Of a DNA stretch of 64,000 nt, positions 44,331 to 53,682 are shown piece after piece. Location: positions 1-64,000 of the forward strand of contig NZ_BMJM01000010.1 in the NCBI RefSeq assembly GCF_014643455.1, in the 5' to 3' direction. The stretch is from Sandarakinorhabdus glacialis (GTDB lineage: Bacteria > Pseudomonadota > Alphaproteobacteria > Sphingomonadales > Sphingomonadaceae). The position numbers and the translations under genes were made by a program. Every line of letters begins with the position of its first letter. The stretch's first letter is position 1. The notes beneath the pieces were generated by a model, which was given only the letters and a program-made list of their open reading frames with translations, was not told the origin of the DNA and did not search any database.

Positions 44331-46163
44331 ATGCGTCATCGTTCCGCTTTGCTCCTCGCCGCCGCGTTCGCTGCCCTTGCCCTGCCTGCCGCGGCGCAAA
44401 CCGCCGTGCCCGCATCAGCAGCAACCCCTACGGCAACTCCAGCCGCGAACACCCCAGCCGCTACCCTCCGCAAGCTCTTCAACGACAGCGACGAAGCGAC
44501 CCTCGCCCGCAACCCTATCCAGGGCCTGTTCCGCGGCGACATGCGCCGCGCCGATCAATTCGGCGACTATATCTCCGACGCCTATCTCGCCGCCGAGAAA
44601 AAAGCCGCCGAGGACGACCTCAAGGCCCTCGCCGCCATCGACCGCAGCGCCCTCAACGCCAACGACAAGGTCAGCTACGACGTTTTCAAATGGCAGCGCA
44701 GCACCGATCTCAAGGGCTTCGACCCGGCGCTTCTCGCCGCCACCGTCGTCCGCCCGATCGACCATTTCACCGGCTTCCACACCTTCTTTCCCGAGCTCTC
44801 GTCGGGCGAAGGCGCCGCCCCCTTCAAGACCGTCAAGGACTATGAAGACAGCCTCAAGCGCACCGACGGCTTCATCAAGGCCATCGACGCCTCGATCGTC
44901 CGCTTCCGCCAGGGCATGAAATCCGGCGTCGTCCAGCCCAAACTCGTCGTCCAGAACGTCATCGACCAGCTGAACAACCTGCTCGCCCCCGGCGTCGACG
45001 AGGCCGTCATGATGAAGCCCGTCGCCAAGTTCCCAGCCACCTTCTCGGCCAACGACCAGACCCGGCTCAAGGCCGCCTACACCGCGGAGATCGGCGGCAA
45101 GGTCAACCCGGCACTCACCCGCCTTCGCGACTTCCTCAAGAACGAATATCTCCCCGTCGCCCGCAGCACCACCGGCCTGTCCGAAATGCCCGGCGGCCCC
45201 GCGCTTTACAAATACCAGATCGCCGCCACCACCACGACCGACCTCACTGCCGACCAGATCCACGCCATCGGCCTATCCGAAGTCGCGCGCATCACCAAGG
45301 GCATGGAAGCGGTCAAGGCGCAGGTCGGCTACAAGGGCACCAACAAGGAATTCTTCGAATTCATCCGCACCGACCCGCAGTTCAAGCCCAAGTCGAAGCA
45401 GGACCTCACCGACCGCTACTACGCCGTCGGCAAGCGCGTCGACGCCGTCGTCGGCAACCTCTTCTCGACGATCCCCAAGACCAGCCTCGAGATCCGCCCC
45501 GTCCCCGCCTTCAAGGAAAAGACCGACGCCGGCGGCAGCTACCAGGGCGGCACCCCCGACGGCTCGCGCCCCGGCGTCTTCTACTTCAACACCTATGACC
45601 TGCCGTCGCGCACCACGCCGGGCATCGAGACGCTCTACCTCCACGAAGGCGTCCCCGGCCATCATTTCCAGATCAGCCTGGCGCAGGAAAACGAGAGCCT
45701 GCCGCCGTTCCAGCGCTTCGGCGGCAACACCGCTTACGTCGAGGGCTGGGCGCTCTACGCCGAAAGCCTCGGGCCGGAACTCGGCATGTTCAAGGACCCC
45801 TACCAGCTCCAGGGCCGCTACGACGACGAGATGCTCCGCGCCATGCGGCTGGTCGTGGACACCGGCCTCCATTCCAAGCGCTGGACCCGCGACCAGTCGA
45901 TCCAGTACATGCTCGACCACAGCGCCATGGGCAAAAGCGACGCCACCAGCGAAGTCGAACGCTACATCGCCATGCCGTCGCAGGCCCTCGCCTACAAGCT
46001 CGGCCAGCTCACCATCAGCCGCCTCCGCGCCAAGGCCGAAAAGGAACTCGGCCCCAAGTTCGACATCAAGCAGTTCCACGAACAAGTCCTGATGACCGGC
46101 GCCCTGCCGATGGCGGTGCTGGAACAGAAGATCAACGACTGGATCGCCACCAAGAAAGCCTGA
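44331..46163 (+). CDS. Secreted DUF885 family metallopeptidase-like protein
   Basis: The 610-residue protein has a signal peptide (LLLAAAFAALALPAAAQT) followed by a short Ala/Thr/Pro linker. The DUF885 core is alpha-helical. Its zinc-site motif is YLHEGVPGHHFQ near residue 441, with the third ligand region in AYVEGWALYAESLG. This HExxxGHH pattern implies a metallopeptidase, though activity is rarely shown. GGAG lies 6 bases before the ATG. Confidence 0.9.
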   Translation: MRHRSALLLAAAFAALALPAAAQTAVPASAATPTATPAANTPAATLRKLFNDSDEATLARNPIQGLFRGDMRRADQFGDYISDAYLAAEKKAAEDDLKALAAIDRSALNANDKVSYDVFKWQRSTDLKGFDPALLAATVVRPIDHFTGFHTFFPELSSGEGAAPFKTVKDYEDSLKRTDGFIKAIDASIVRFRQGMKSGVVQPKLVVQNVIDQLNNLLAPGVDEAVMMKPVAKFPATFSANDQTRLKAAYTAEIGGKVNPALTRLRDFLKNEYLPVARSTTGLSEMPGGPALYKYQIAATTTTDLTADQIHAIGLSEVARITKGMEAVKAQVGYKGTNKEFFEFIRTDPQFKPKSKQDLTDRYYAVGKRVDAVVGNLFSTIPKTSLEIRPVPAFKEKTDAGGSYQGGTPDGSRPGVFYFNTYDLPSRTTPGIETLYLHEGVPGHHFQISLAQENESLPPFQRFGGNTAYVEGWALYAESLGPELGMFKDPYQLQGRYDDEMLRAMRLVVDTGLHSKRWTRDQSIQYMLDHSAMGKSDATSEVERYIAMPSQALAYKLGQLTISRLRAKAEKELGPKFDIKQFHEQVLMTGALPMAVLEQKINDWIATKKA

Positions 46164-46180
46164 CCTTCCCAACAAGCTGT

Positions 46181-46276
46181 CGTCCCGGGCTAGACCCGGG
46201 ACCCAGTTCCTTCTCCGCCGACGAAGAGCCCCACCTCTACAAACCTGTCACCCCAGCGAAGGCTGGGGTCCAGTCC
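46181..46276. repeat. Two intergenic palindromes in tandem (family B and a related form)
   Basis: The first, at 46181-46207, has the stem TCCCGGGC/AGACCCGGGA followed by CCCAG. The second, at 46247-46276, is a diverged family B copy (CCCCAGC-GAAG-GCTGGGG). Both lie behind the DUF885 stop codon and ahead of the family D repeat, and may end transcription from both sides. Confidence 0.7.
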
Positions 46277-46327
46277 CGAGCCCCCCCGGCACAAGCGAAA
46301 ACGACCCACAAAGCCAGCAAGAAGCAC

Positions 46328-46442
46328 GGGCAAAGCCCATGCCGACGTCGGACGGGTTCGCCGCGCTTCGCTCGCGCCGCCCCGCTGGCCGATCTTGGGC
46401 GAGTCCGTGCGCTGCTACGCTGCGCCCGGCCGCCCTGCGCTA
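46328..46442. repeat. Long intergenic repeat, family D copy 2
   Basis: The segment shares the blocks GGGCAAAGCCC, GTCGGACGGGTTCG, GCGCTTCG, CGCCGCCCCG and GCGAGTCCG with the copy at 33559-33667, in the same order and spacing. Its right end again coincides with the stop codon of a minus-strand gene (46440-46442). Confidence 0.75.
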
Positions 46443-47192
46443 CAGCCCCCCAAAAGCCTGCAACCGCCGCGCCAGCACCTGCGCCGCCTTGGCATCCCCC
46501 GCCTTCAACGCCGCCGCCAGCTGCACCCCCTGCGCCCGCATCAACGCCTCATAGCCATCCCGCGCCGGCAACTGCCCCACGCCCTGCAACACCGCCGCCG
46601 CCTTCGCCGCATTGCCCTTGTCCAGATCCATCATCGCCAGCGCATAAACCGTCCGATGCACCGGATTCGTCGGCGCCAAAGCCCGCGCCTTGGCGAATCC
46701 CGGCTCGACCTCGGCCGGCTTCGCCCCCAGCACCGCCTTCGCCATGAAGCTCCCCAGCGTCGAGATCGCCCCGGCGTTCCACCCCGCCACCGCCGCCCAG
46801 CCCTCGGCCATCTGCGGATGCGCCGCACGCCACGCCTCGAACCGCACCCGGCAATCCTTGCCTAGCCCCGGGGACTTGGTCAGCTTGGCACGATACCCGA
46901 TCGCAACCGCCTTTTGGAACAACGCCCCCGGATCGGCCGGCGCCTTCACCAGCGCCGCATCGAAATCGCCCTCGGCCTCGACCACCATCGCCAGCGCCTG
47001 GCGCTTGTCACTCGTGCCATAGCCTGCCTGCGTCAGCACCGCGCGCCCGGCCAGCACCAGGCTGTCCGGCGTCGCCTCGGCGCGGCCTTCCTTTGTCGCC
47101 TGAGCCCATTTTCCGGCATTGAACGACGCCGCCGCATCGGCAAAAGCCGGGCTCGCCCCACCAAGCAACAACGCCGCCATCAATACCCGCAT
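46440..47192 (-). CDS. Secreted TPR-like protein of unknown function
   Basis: The 250-residue protein has a signal peptide ending PAFADA. The mature part is a row of alanine-rich helix pairs that look like diverged TPR units (for example SFNAGKWAQATKEGRAEA, VHRTVYALAMMDLDKGNA and AAALKAGDAKAAQVLARR). No catalytic motif is visible. The ATG overlaps the lysS stop codon by one base (TGATG), so the two are co-translated. Confidence 0.75.
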   Translation of the reverse strand: MRVLMAALLLGGASPAFADAAASFNAGKWAQATKEGRAEATPDSLVLAGRAVLTQAGYGTSDKRQALAMVVEAEGDFDAALVKAPADPGALFQKAVAIGYRAKLTKSPGLGKDCRVRFEAWRAAHPQMAEGWAAVAGWNAGAISTLGSFMAKAVLGAKPAEVEPGFAKARALAPTNPVHRTVYALAMMDLDKGNAAKAAAVLQGVGQLPARDGYEALMRAQGVQLAAALKAGDAKAAQVLARRLQAFGGL

Positions 47193-48775
47193 CAGCTATC
47201 CTTCAAGGCTTCCGCAATCAGCGCCCGCGTCTCGTCCAGCCCGTACAAGGCAATGAACGATCCCATACGCGGCCCTTGCGCGCTTCCGATGAGGGTCTCG
47301 TACAACGCCTTGAACCAGTCCCGCAGATTCTCGAAACCGGCCGCCTTGCCCGCCTCATAGACCTCGAACTGATAAGCCTCCGCATCCGCGCCAGTTCCCA
47401 CGGCCGCCAACCGCGCATCGAGATCGCGCAGCGCCGCCGCCTCGCGCGCATCCGGCGCGCGCCGCCGCAACCCCGGCACCACGAAATCTCGCGCATACCG
47501 CGCCGCATGATGCACCAGCCGATCGAGCGCCGGATGCGTCGCCGCCCCTGTCCCCGGCGCCTGCCGCGCCACATACGACCATAATTTCGCCGGATCATCG
47601 GTCGCCGCCACCGAAGCCAAATTCAGCAACAACGAGAAACTGATCGGCAAATCCACCGCCGGCGGCATCCCCTCATGCACATGATGAACCGGATTTCCGA
47701 GTTGCTGCTCGATCGGCTGCCCCGGATACTTCGCCAGGAAGTCGCCATATTCATCGATAGCCCGCGGGATCACGTCGAAATGCAGCCGCTTGGCCTTCCT
47801 CGGCGACTGGAACATATACAGCGCAAGGCTCTCCGGCGGCCCATAATCGAGCCACTCCTCGATCGTCAGGCCATTGCCCTTCGACTTCGAAATCTTCTGC
47901 CCCTCGGCATCGAGGAACAGCTCGTAATTGAACCCCGCCGGCGGTTCCGCCCCCAGCACCCGCGTGATCCGCCCCGAAAGCAGCACCGAATCGATCAGAT
48001 CCTTGCCCGCCATCTCATAATCGACGCCCAATGCGACCCAGCGCATCGCCCAATCGACCTTCCACTGCAGCTTGCAGGCCCCGCCCGTGACGGGAACAGT
48101 CACCGTCTCATTGATCCCCGGCCGCACATAGGAAACCGTCCCCGCCGCCACATCGCGGTCGACGATCGGCACCTGCAAGACAATTCCGCTAACCGGATCG
48201 ATCGGCAAGAACGGCGAATACGTCGCCCGCCGATCCGGCCCCAAGGTCGGCAGGATCACATTGATCACCGCCTCATAGTTCGCCAAAATCTTCAGCAGGA
48301 CCGCATCGAACATCCCCGACCGATAGCATTCCGTCGACGACAAAAACTCATACTCGAACCCGAACCCGTCGAGAAACGCCCGCAGCCGCGCATTGTTATG
48401 CGCCCCGAAGCTATCATGCGTCCCGAACGGATCCGGCACCACCGTCAACGGCTTGCCCAAATTGGCCTGCAGCAACTCCGGCTGCGGGATCCCATCGGGC
48501 ACCTTGCGCAGTCCATCCATGTCATCCGAAAACGCAATCAGCCGCGTCTTCACCCCCGGCGCCATCGCCTCGAACGCCCGCCGCACCATCGTCGTCCGCA
48601 CAACCTCGCCGAACGTCCCGATATGCGGCAACCCCGAAGGCCCATACCCCGTCTCGAAAATCACGCCCTTGTCAGGAAAGCCATCCGGATACCGCGCCAA
48701 GATCTTGCGCGCCTCCTCATACGGCCAAGCCTTGTTTTCGAGTGCTGCAGCACGAAGTTCGGTGGCGTTGCTCAT
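47192..48775 (-). CDS. lysS: Lysine--tRNA ligase, class I
   Basis: The 527-residue enzyme is a class I lysyl-tRNA synthetase, the form found in archaea and many alphaproteobacteria. It has the HIGH-like motif GYGPSGLPHIGTFGE, the KMSKS motif in QKISKSKGNG, and the helical anticodon-binding region at the C-terminus. The symbol lysK is also used for this class. It heads a two-gene unit with the TPR-like gene and diverges from the helicase gene. Confidence 0.95.
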   Translation of the reverse strand: MSNATELRAAALENKAWPYEEARKILARYPDGFPDKGVIFETGYGPSGLPHIGTFGEVVRTTMVRRAFEAMAPGVKTRLIAFSDDMDGLRKVPDGIPQPELLQANLGKPLTVVPDPFGTHDSFGAHNNARLRAFLDGFGFEYEFLSSTECYRSGMFDAVLLKILANYEAVINVILPTLGPDRRATYSPFLPIDPVSGIVLQVPIVDRDVAAGTVSYVRPGINETVTVPVTGGACKLQWKVDWAMRWVALGVDYEMAGKDLIDSVLLSGRITRVLGAEPPAGFNYELFLDAEGQKISKSKGNGLTIEEWLDYGPPESLALYMFQSPRKAKRLHFDVIPRAIDEYGDFLAKYPGQPIEQQLGNPVHHVHEGMPPAVDLPISFSLLLNLASVAATDDPAKLWSYVARQAPGTGAATHPALDRLVHHAARYARDFVVPGLRRRAPDAREAAALRDLDARLAAVGTGADAEAYQFEVYEAGKAAGFENLRDWFKALYETLIGSAQGPRMGSFIALYGLDETRALIAEALKDS

Positions 48776-48839
48776 CTGTTCCCGCTAGTCACTAACCCGA
48801 TGGTTTCTGACAACCAACCGCCCCAGGCGCAACCCACTA

Positions 48840-48902
48840 CCTCCCTCCCCCCTGCGGGGAGGGCGACTCGCGCCCTCGCGCGAGCGGGGTGGGGGTATCT
48901 TC
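48840..48902. repeat. Intergenic palindromic element, family A (subtype 2)
   Basis: The CCTCCC/GGGAGG stem, CTCGCGC/GCGCGAG stem and terminal GCGGGGTGGGGGT match the copies at 10628 and 29563. It lies between the divergent lysS and helicase genes and ends 28 bases before the helicase start. Confidence 0.82.
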
Positions 48903-48930
48903 CTCCCGGCACAGCGGCCCACCCCCACCC

Positions 48931-51675
48931 ATGACGCCCCCCGCCCTCACCGCAACCCACGCCGGCGTCTGGATCACCCACAACGGCGAAACCATCACCC
49001 TGTCCCGCGGCGAGGCCATCCGCCGCGCCGCCGACACCCCCCACCTCCTCCTCAACGCCCCCGTCATCGCCAGTCGCCTCGGCTACCCCGAGCTCGCCGG
49101 CCTCGACCTCCTCGAGCTCTTCGCCTTCATCCACCCCGCAAAATTCGCCGTTCCCACGCCCCGAGGCTTGGCGACTGCGCTGAACATCGACCCGCCCACC
49201 AGCGACTCCGACGCTGGCTTCCTCGCCCGCGCCGCCACCGCCCTGCTCGATACCGCCGACGACCCTCAATGGCCCCACCGCCACGGCGCCTGGTCCATCC
49301 TGCAATCGCTCGCCCGCCAACGCTGGCCCTGGACCGCGCCCCTTGCCCGCCGCATCCGCAAGCCCGACGCCCCCGAACGCTCGGTCTTCACGACCCTGCC
49401 CAAATGGGAAGAAGCCGCCCCGCGCCCCGCCCCGCGCACCATCGCCCTCACCGACCCCGCGATCGACACCCGCCTCGCCGACATGCTCGGCACCGGCTCG
49501 GAAATCCGCGAAGGCCAGCAAGCCTATGCCCGCGCCGCCGGCGCCGCCTTCCAGCCGCGCCGCACGCCTCATGCGCCCAACATGGTCCTCGCCGAGGCCG
49601 GCACCGGCATCGGCAAGACGCTCGGTTATCTCGCCCCTGCCGCCGCCTGGGCGCAGGACGCCCAAGGCACCGTCTGGCTCAGCACCTTCACCAAGGCGCT
49701 GCAACGCCAGCTCGACCAGGAAGCCGCGCGCGCCTACCCCGACCCCGCCGCCAAGCGCGAGAAAGTCGTCGTCCGCAAGGGCCGCGAGAACTACCTCTGC
49801 CTGCTCAATCTCGAGGATGCCGTGCAAGGCGGCTTCTCCAACCGCGCGCAGGTCTTCGCGCAACTCGCCGCGCGCTGGGCCGAATACAGCCGCGACGGCG
49901 ACATGGTCGGCGGCGACCTCCCCGGCTGGCTGCCGGCGCTGTTCGGCCGCACCAGCTTCTCGGGCCTCACCGATCGCCGCGGCGAATGCATCTACGCCGG
50001 CTGCCCGCACTACCGCATCTGCTTCATCGAACGCGCCACCCGCGCCTCGGCACAGGCCGACCTCGTCATCGCCAACCACGCCCTCGTCATGATCAATGCC
50101 GTTCGCGGCCGCGCCGAAGGCGTCCAGATGACCCGCATGGTCTTCGACGAGGGCCATCACCTGTTCGACGCCGCCGACGCCACCTTCGCCGTCGAACTGT
50201 CGGGCCGCGAAGCCGTCGAGCTGCGCCACTGGTTGCTCGGCCCCGACCGCGCCACCAAGGGCCGCCGCCGGGGGTTGGCCGCGCGCCTCGCCGAACTCAG
50301 CGGCTATGACGACGAAGGCGCCGACGCCATCGACCGCGTCATCGCCGCGGCGAAAATCCTCCCCGCCGAAGGCTGGCTCGCCCGCATCACCACCGGCACC
50401 CCCGAAGGCCCCATCGAGACCCTGCTCGCCGCCGTCCGCACCCAGGTTTTCACCCGCGCCGAAGGCAAGGGCAACGCCGATGCGGGCTACGGCCTCGAAA
50501 CCGAAGTCGCCGAGGTCCTGCCCGACGTCATCGAAGCCGCCGCCGCCGCCGCCCTCGCGCTCGCCAAACTCGCCGGCCCGATGGCCACCCTCGAAGCCCG
50601 GCTCAAGGCGCTGCTCGACGATCCCCCCGACTGGCTCGACGGCCAGGGCCGCGCCCGCACCGAAGGCGCCGCCGCCGGGCTTCGGTTGCGCTGTGAAACC
50701 ATCGCCGCCTGGACGGGCTTGCTCGCCCGCCTCGGCAGCGCCGCCGACCCGGCCTTTGTCGACTGGTTCGCGCTGGCCCGCATCGAGGGCCGCGAGCTCG
50801 ATATCGGCATCCACCGCCACTGGCTCGACCCAATGCGCCCCTTCGCCCGCGCCGTCCTCGAACCCGCGCACGGCGTGCTCGTCACCTCGGCTACCCTGCG
50901 CTCTAGAGTCGACGCCGATGTCGACAGCTGGTCCGACGCCGACGCCCGCACCGGCGCCAGCCACCTCTCGCTCGCCGCCAGCCATTTCGCCGCCGCCAGC
51001 CCGTTCGATTACGCCAACAACGCCCGCGTGCTAATCGTCACCGACATAAAACGCGGCGACATGCCCGCCCTCGCCCACGCCTATCGCAGCCTGATCGAGG
51101 CAGCCGGCGGCGGCACCCTCGGCCTGTTCACTGCCATCGCCCGATTGAAAGCCGTCCACGCCCGCATCGCCGATCCCCTCGCCCGCGCCGGCCTGCCGCT
51201 CTACGCCCAGCACGTCGACCCGATCGAAACCGGCACCCTTGTCGACATTTTTCGCGCCGAACCCCGCGCCTCGCTGCTCGGCACCGATGCGCTCCGCGAT
51301 GGCGTCGACGTCCCCGGCGCCTCGCTCCGCCTCGTCGTCATGGAAGGCGTCCCTTGGCCGCGCCCCACCGTCCTCCACGCCGCAAGGCGCGCGGCAAATG
51401 GCGGCACCCTCCACGACGACCGCGTCACCATGGGCCGCCTCGCCCAGGCCTTCGGCCGCCTCATCCGCCGCGCCGACGACCGCGGCACCTTCGTCCTCAT
51501 CGGCCCGGCGGTCCCGACCCGGCTGCTCGCCGCCTTTCCCCCCGGTACCCCGATCGACCGAGTCAGCCTCGATGAGGCGGTGAAGATCGTCCAACACGGC
51601 TTTACGAATCCGTCAGCGCCCACCATTGAAGTGGCGAATACCGACAGTCCGAACGCTTCCGGGGAGCGCGAGTGA
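48931..51675 (+). CDS. DinG-type ATP-dependent DNA helicase
   Basis: The 914-residue superfamily 2 helicase has Walker A AEAGTGIGKTLGYL (Lys229), the four iron-sulfur cysteines (YLCLLN, then CIYAGC and RIC), a DEGH box in MVFDEGHHLF, and motif VI MGRLAQAFGRLIRRADD. The N-terminal 185 residues, with LLLNAPVIASRLGYPEL and GLDLLELFAF, are outside the helicase core and may be a degenerate exonuclease-like domain; that is inference. DinG-type helicases unwind forks, R-loops and damaged DNA. The SixA-like gene overlaps its stop codon. Confidence 0.93.
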   Translation: MTPPALTATHAGVWITHNGETITLSRGEAIRRAADTPHLLLNAPVIASRLGYPELAGLDLLELFAFIHPAKFAVPTPRGLATALNIDPPTSDSDAGFLARAATALLDTADDPQWPHRHGAWSILQSLARQRWPWTAPLARRIRKPDAPERSVFTTLPKWEEAAPRPAPRTIALTDPAIDTRLADMLGTGSEIREGQQAYARAAGAAFQPRRTPHAPNMVLAEAGTGIGKTLGYLAPAAAWAQDAQGTVWLSTFTKALQRQLDQEAARAYPDPAAKREKVVVRKGRENYLCLLNLEDAVQGGFSNRAQVFAQLAARWAEYSRDGDMVGGDLPGWLPALFGRTSFSGLTDRRGECIYAGCPHYRICFIERATRASAQADLVIANHALVMINAVRGRAEGVQMTRMVFDEGHHLFDAADATFAVELSGREAVELRHWLLGPDRATKGRRRGLAARLAELSGYDDEGADAIDRVIAAAKILPAEGWLARITTGTPEGPIETLLAAVRTQVFTRAEGKGNADAGYGLETEVAEVLPDVIEAAAAAALALAKLAGPMATLEARLKALLDDPPDWLDGQGRARTEGAAAGLRLRCETIAAWTGLLARLGSAADPAFVDWFALARIEGRELDIGIHRHWLDPMRPFARAVLEPAHGVLVTSATLRSRVDADVDSWSDADARTGASHLSLAASHFAAASPFDYANNARVLIVTDIKRGDMPALAHAYRSLIEAAGGGTLGLFTAIARLKAVHARIADPLARAGLPLYAQHVDPIETGTLVDIFRAEPRASLLGTDALRDGVDVPGASLRLVVMEGVPWPRPTVLHAARRAANGGTLHDDRVTMGRLAQAFGRLIRRADDRGTFVLIGPAVPTRLLAAFPPGTPIDRVSLDEAVKIVQHGFTNPSAPTIEVANTDSPNASGERE

Positions 51676-52220
51676 AAACGCTGACACTGCTGCGCCATGC
51701 CAAATCGGGCTACGACGACCCGCTGCTGCGCGATTTCGACCGCCCGCTCAACGCCCGCGGCCGGACTGCCGCCGCCACCATCGGCAAATGGCTGCGCAAG
51801 GCGCAGGAAAAAGCCGAGATGCCCGATTTCGATCATGTCGCCGCCTCGCCGGCGGTCCGCGTCCGCCAGACCATCGACGGCGTCGAAACCGGCATGCGCG
51901 CCCGCCTTGCCCCGATCTACGAAACCCGCATCTATCTGGCGTCGTCGGCCACCCTCACCGAACTCATCGCCGGCTTCGCCGACCACCACCAGCACGCCAT
52001 GCTGATCGGCCACAACCCCGGCCTCGAGGACCTCCTCCTCGAACTCGTCCCCCCCGGCAGCCGCAACCGCCACGAAGCCGAAATCAAATACCCCACCGCC
52101 ACCCTCGCCCGCCTCGACCTCGATATCGACACCTGGTCGAAAATCGACGGCGGCCAAGCCGTCCTCTCCCACTTCATCCGACCCAGGGACCTCGACCCGA
52201 CCTTAGGCCCCGACGAATAA
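51672..52220 (+). CDS. SixA-like histidine phosphatase family protein
   Basis: The 182-residue protein has the SixA-type signature LLRHAKSG with the phospho-accepting His9, an ASPAVRVRQT region and the second histidine in LIGHNPGLEDLL. SixA removes phosphate from histidine phosphotransfer proteins; the substrate here is unknown. The GTG start overlaps the helicase stop (GTGA) and has GGGGAG 5 bases upstream. Confidence 0.9.
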   Translation: MKTLTLLRHAKSGYDDPLLRDFDRPLNARGRTAAATIGKWLRKAQEKAEMPDFDHVAASPAVRVRQTIDGVETGMRARLAPIYETRIYLASSATLTELIAGFADHHQHAMLIGHNPGLEDLLLELVPPGSRNRHEAEIKYPTATLARLDLDIDTWSKIDGGQAVLSHFIRPRDLDPTLGPDE

Positions 52221-52222
52221 AT

Positions 52223-52382
52223 CACCTCTCCCCCTGCGGGTGAGGTCGAGAGACGCGCCCTTGCGCGGCCCGGGAGGGGTATCTTACTCCACTTCCCCCC
52301 TCCCTCTTCAGGGAGGGGTCGGGGGAGGGTCCCTGCTTCCTGCCCCCCTCCCTTCTTCAAGGGAGGGGCCGGGGGTGGGTGA
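52223..52382. repeat. Cluster of three intergenic palindromic elements (family A)
   Basis: The first copy (52223-52282) is subtype 1 with GAGAGACGCG and GCGGCCCGGGAGGGGT. Two short subtype 3 copies follow at about 52293-52331 and 52343-52382, each a CCCTCCC-loop-GGGAGGGG hairpin with a G-rich arm. They fill the gap between the convergent phosphatase and lipoprotein genes. Confidence 0.8.
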
Positions 52383-52408
52383 GTCTGCCGCCCAACCCAA
52401 CACGCCCC

Positions 52409-52684
52409 CTAATAAGGCGCCATCTCCATATCCCGCTTCAACCGCTCCTGCGCGTCCTTCCGCGCCTGCTTCTCGGCAGCCTTCGCCGCCTTGGCCTCGG
52501 CCTCGTCCCGCTTGCGCGCCGCGCGCCCGCGATCCTCATCCGACTCGTTCTGCGTCGTCGTCACCGAATCCACCGCAACATTGATCCCGGCACCGACAAT
52601 CTTGACCGGCGCGGTCACGATCGTCGCCACCGTGCTCAAGCACCCGGCCAGCAAAAGCCCCAAAGGCAAAACCCAGAATTTCAT
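52409..52684 (-). CDS. Small lipoprotein of unknown function
   Basis: The 91-residue protein has the lipobox GLLLAGC near residue 14, a hydrophobic VATIVTAPVKIVGAGI segment and a strongly charged C-terminal helix rich in Ala, Lys, Arg and Glu that could form a coiled coil. I cannot assign a family with confidence. The ATG at 52684 opens the signal peptide; the frame is open further upstream without protein-like sequence. The 183-base gap upstream holds only a weak CCGGGC/GCCCGG hairpin (52818-52838) that may end the suf transcript. Confidence 0.75.
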   Translation of the reverse strand: MKFWVLPLGLLLAGCLSTVATIVTAPVKIVGAGINVAVDSVTTTQNESDEDRGRAARKRDEAEAKAAKAAEKQARKDAQERLKRDMEMAPY

Positions 52685-52867
52685 GCAAACATCCATACAC
52701 CGCGGGCCTGAACCCAGCCCAAACGGCGCCCCAAACGCGGCAATGTCCGCCGACATCCCCGCCAAATACCTGAAAAGCCCGGTTCAAGGGTAAAAATAAC
52801 CCGCCGACCATCTCCAACCGGGCCGCCGACTAGCCCGGAACGCCTCCGAAATCCCCGCAAATCGCCC

Positions 52868-53230
52868 TCAGACGGTGAAACTCTCACCGCAACCACAACT
52901 CCCCTTGGAATTGGGATTCTCGAAAACAAACCCGGCAGCGAAATCGTCTTCCTTCCAGTCCATCCGGCTGCCGATCAGATACATCAGCGACCCGCCATCG
53001 ATGAACAAGGTTCCGCCCGGCGTCGCCACCGCCTCGTCGCCCGGCTTGCCCGCGTCAACATAATCAAGGCTGTACGCCAGTCCCGAGCACCCACGCTTGG
53101 GCGTCGTCAGCCGCACCCCGGCCGGCGTGCCCGGCGCCTTGGCGATGATCTCGGCAATCCGGCGCGCCGCATCATCGCTCACCGTAATCGGCGCCGGACG
53201 CGGACGGCGAGCCGTAACTGCTTGTTCCAT
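52868..53230 (-). CDS. sufA: A-type Fe-S carrier (SufA/HesB family)
   Basis: The 120-residue protein carries the three conserved cysteines of A-type Fe-S carriers: Cys48 in KRGCSGLAY and Cys112 and Cys114 in GSCGCGESF. It accepts clusters from the SufBCD scaffold and passes them to target proteins. The ATG overlaps the upstream stop codon by one base (TGATG). It is the last gene of the suf operon; whether it is SufA or another A-type paralogue cannot be decided from sequence. Confidence 0.92.
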   Translation of the reverse strand: MEQAVTARRPRPAPITVSDDAARRIAEIIAKAPGTPAGVRLTTPKRGCSGLAYSLDYVDAGKPGDEAVATPGGTLFIDGGSLMYLIGSRMDWKEDDFAAGFVFENPNSKGSCGCGESFTV

Positions 53231-53682
53231 CACAACATTCCCATTTCGAGCTTGGCCTCGTCGCTCATCTTGCTCGGATCCCAAGCCGGATCCCAGACCA
53301 GATTGACCTCGGCCGAAGCAATCCCCGGAACACTCATCACCCGCAGTTCGACCTCGCCCGGCATCGTCTCCGCCACCGGGCAGTGCGGCGTCGTCAACGT
53401 CATCGTCACATTGGCATGGCCATTGTCGATCTCGACCCCGTAAATCAGGCCAAGGTCATAAATATTCACAGGAATTTCCGGATCGAAGATCTGCCGCAAA
53501 GCCAAGATGACCTCGTCATAAAGCTCGCCCCCCGGCGCATCGGCCGGCGTCACCTCGGGCGCCTTGGCCAAGAACCCCTCGAGGTAATCCGGATTCCGCT
53601 CGGCCATCGCCCGCAGCGGCGGCGCCTTGTCCACCGGCGCCGCCTCGCTGACTTCCTCGACCGAAAAGCTGCGCTCGCTCAT
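53230..53682 (-). CDS. sufT: SUF system protein SufT (DUF59/MIP18 family)
   Basis: The 150-residue protein has a variable N-terminus and a DUF59 domain with FDPEIPVNIYDLGLIYGVEI, VTMTLTTPHCPVAETMP and VNLVWDPAWDPSKMSDEAK. SufT proteins help Fe-S cluster maturation in bacteria with SUF systems. The ATG at 53682 overlaps the sufS stop codon by one base; a GTG directly before it (53685) is also possible. Confidence 0.92.
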   Translation of the reverse strand: MSERSFSVEEVSEAAPVDKAPPLRAMAERNPDYLEGFLAKAPEVTPADAPGGELYDEVILALRQIFDPEIPVNIYDLGLIYGVEIDNGHANVTMTLTTPHCPVAETMPGEVELRVMSVPGIASAEVNLVWDPAWDPSKMSDEAKLEMGML

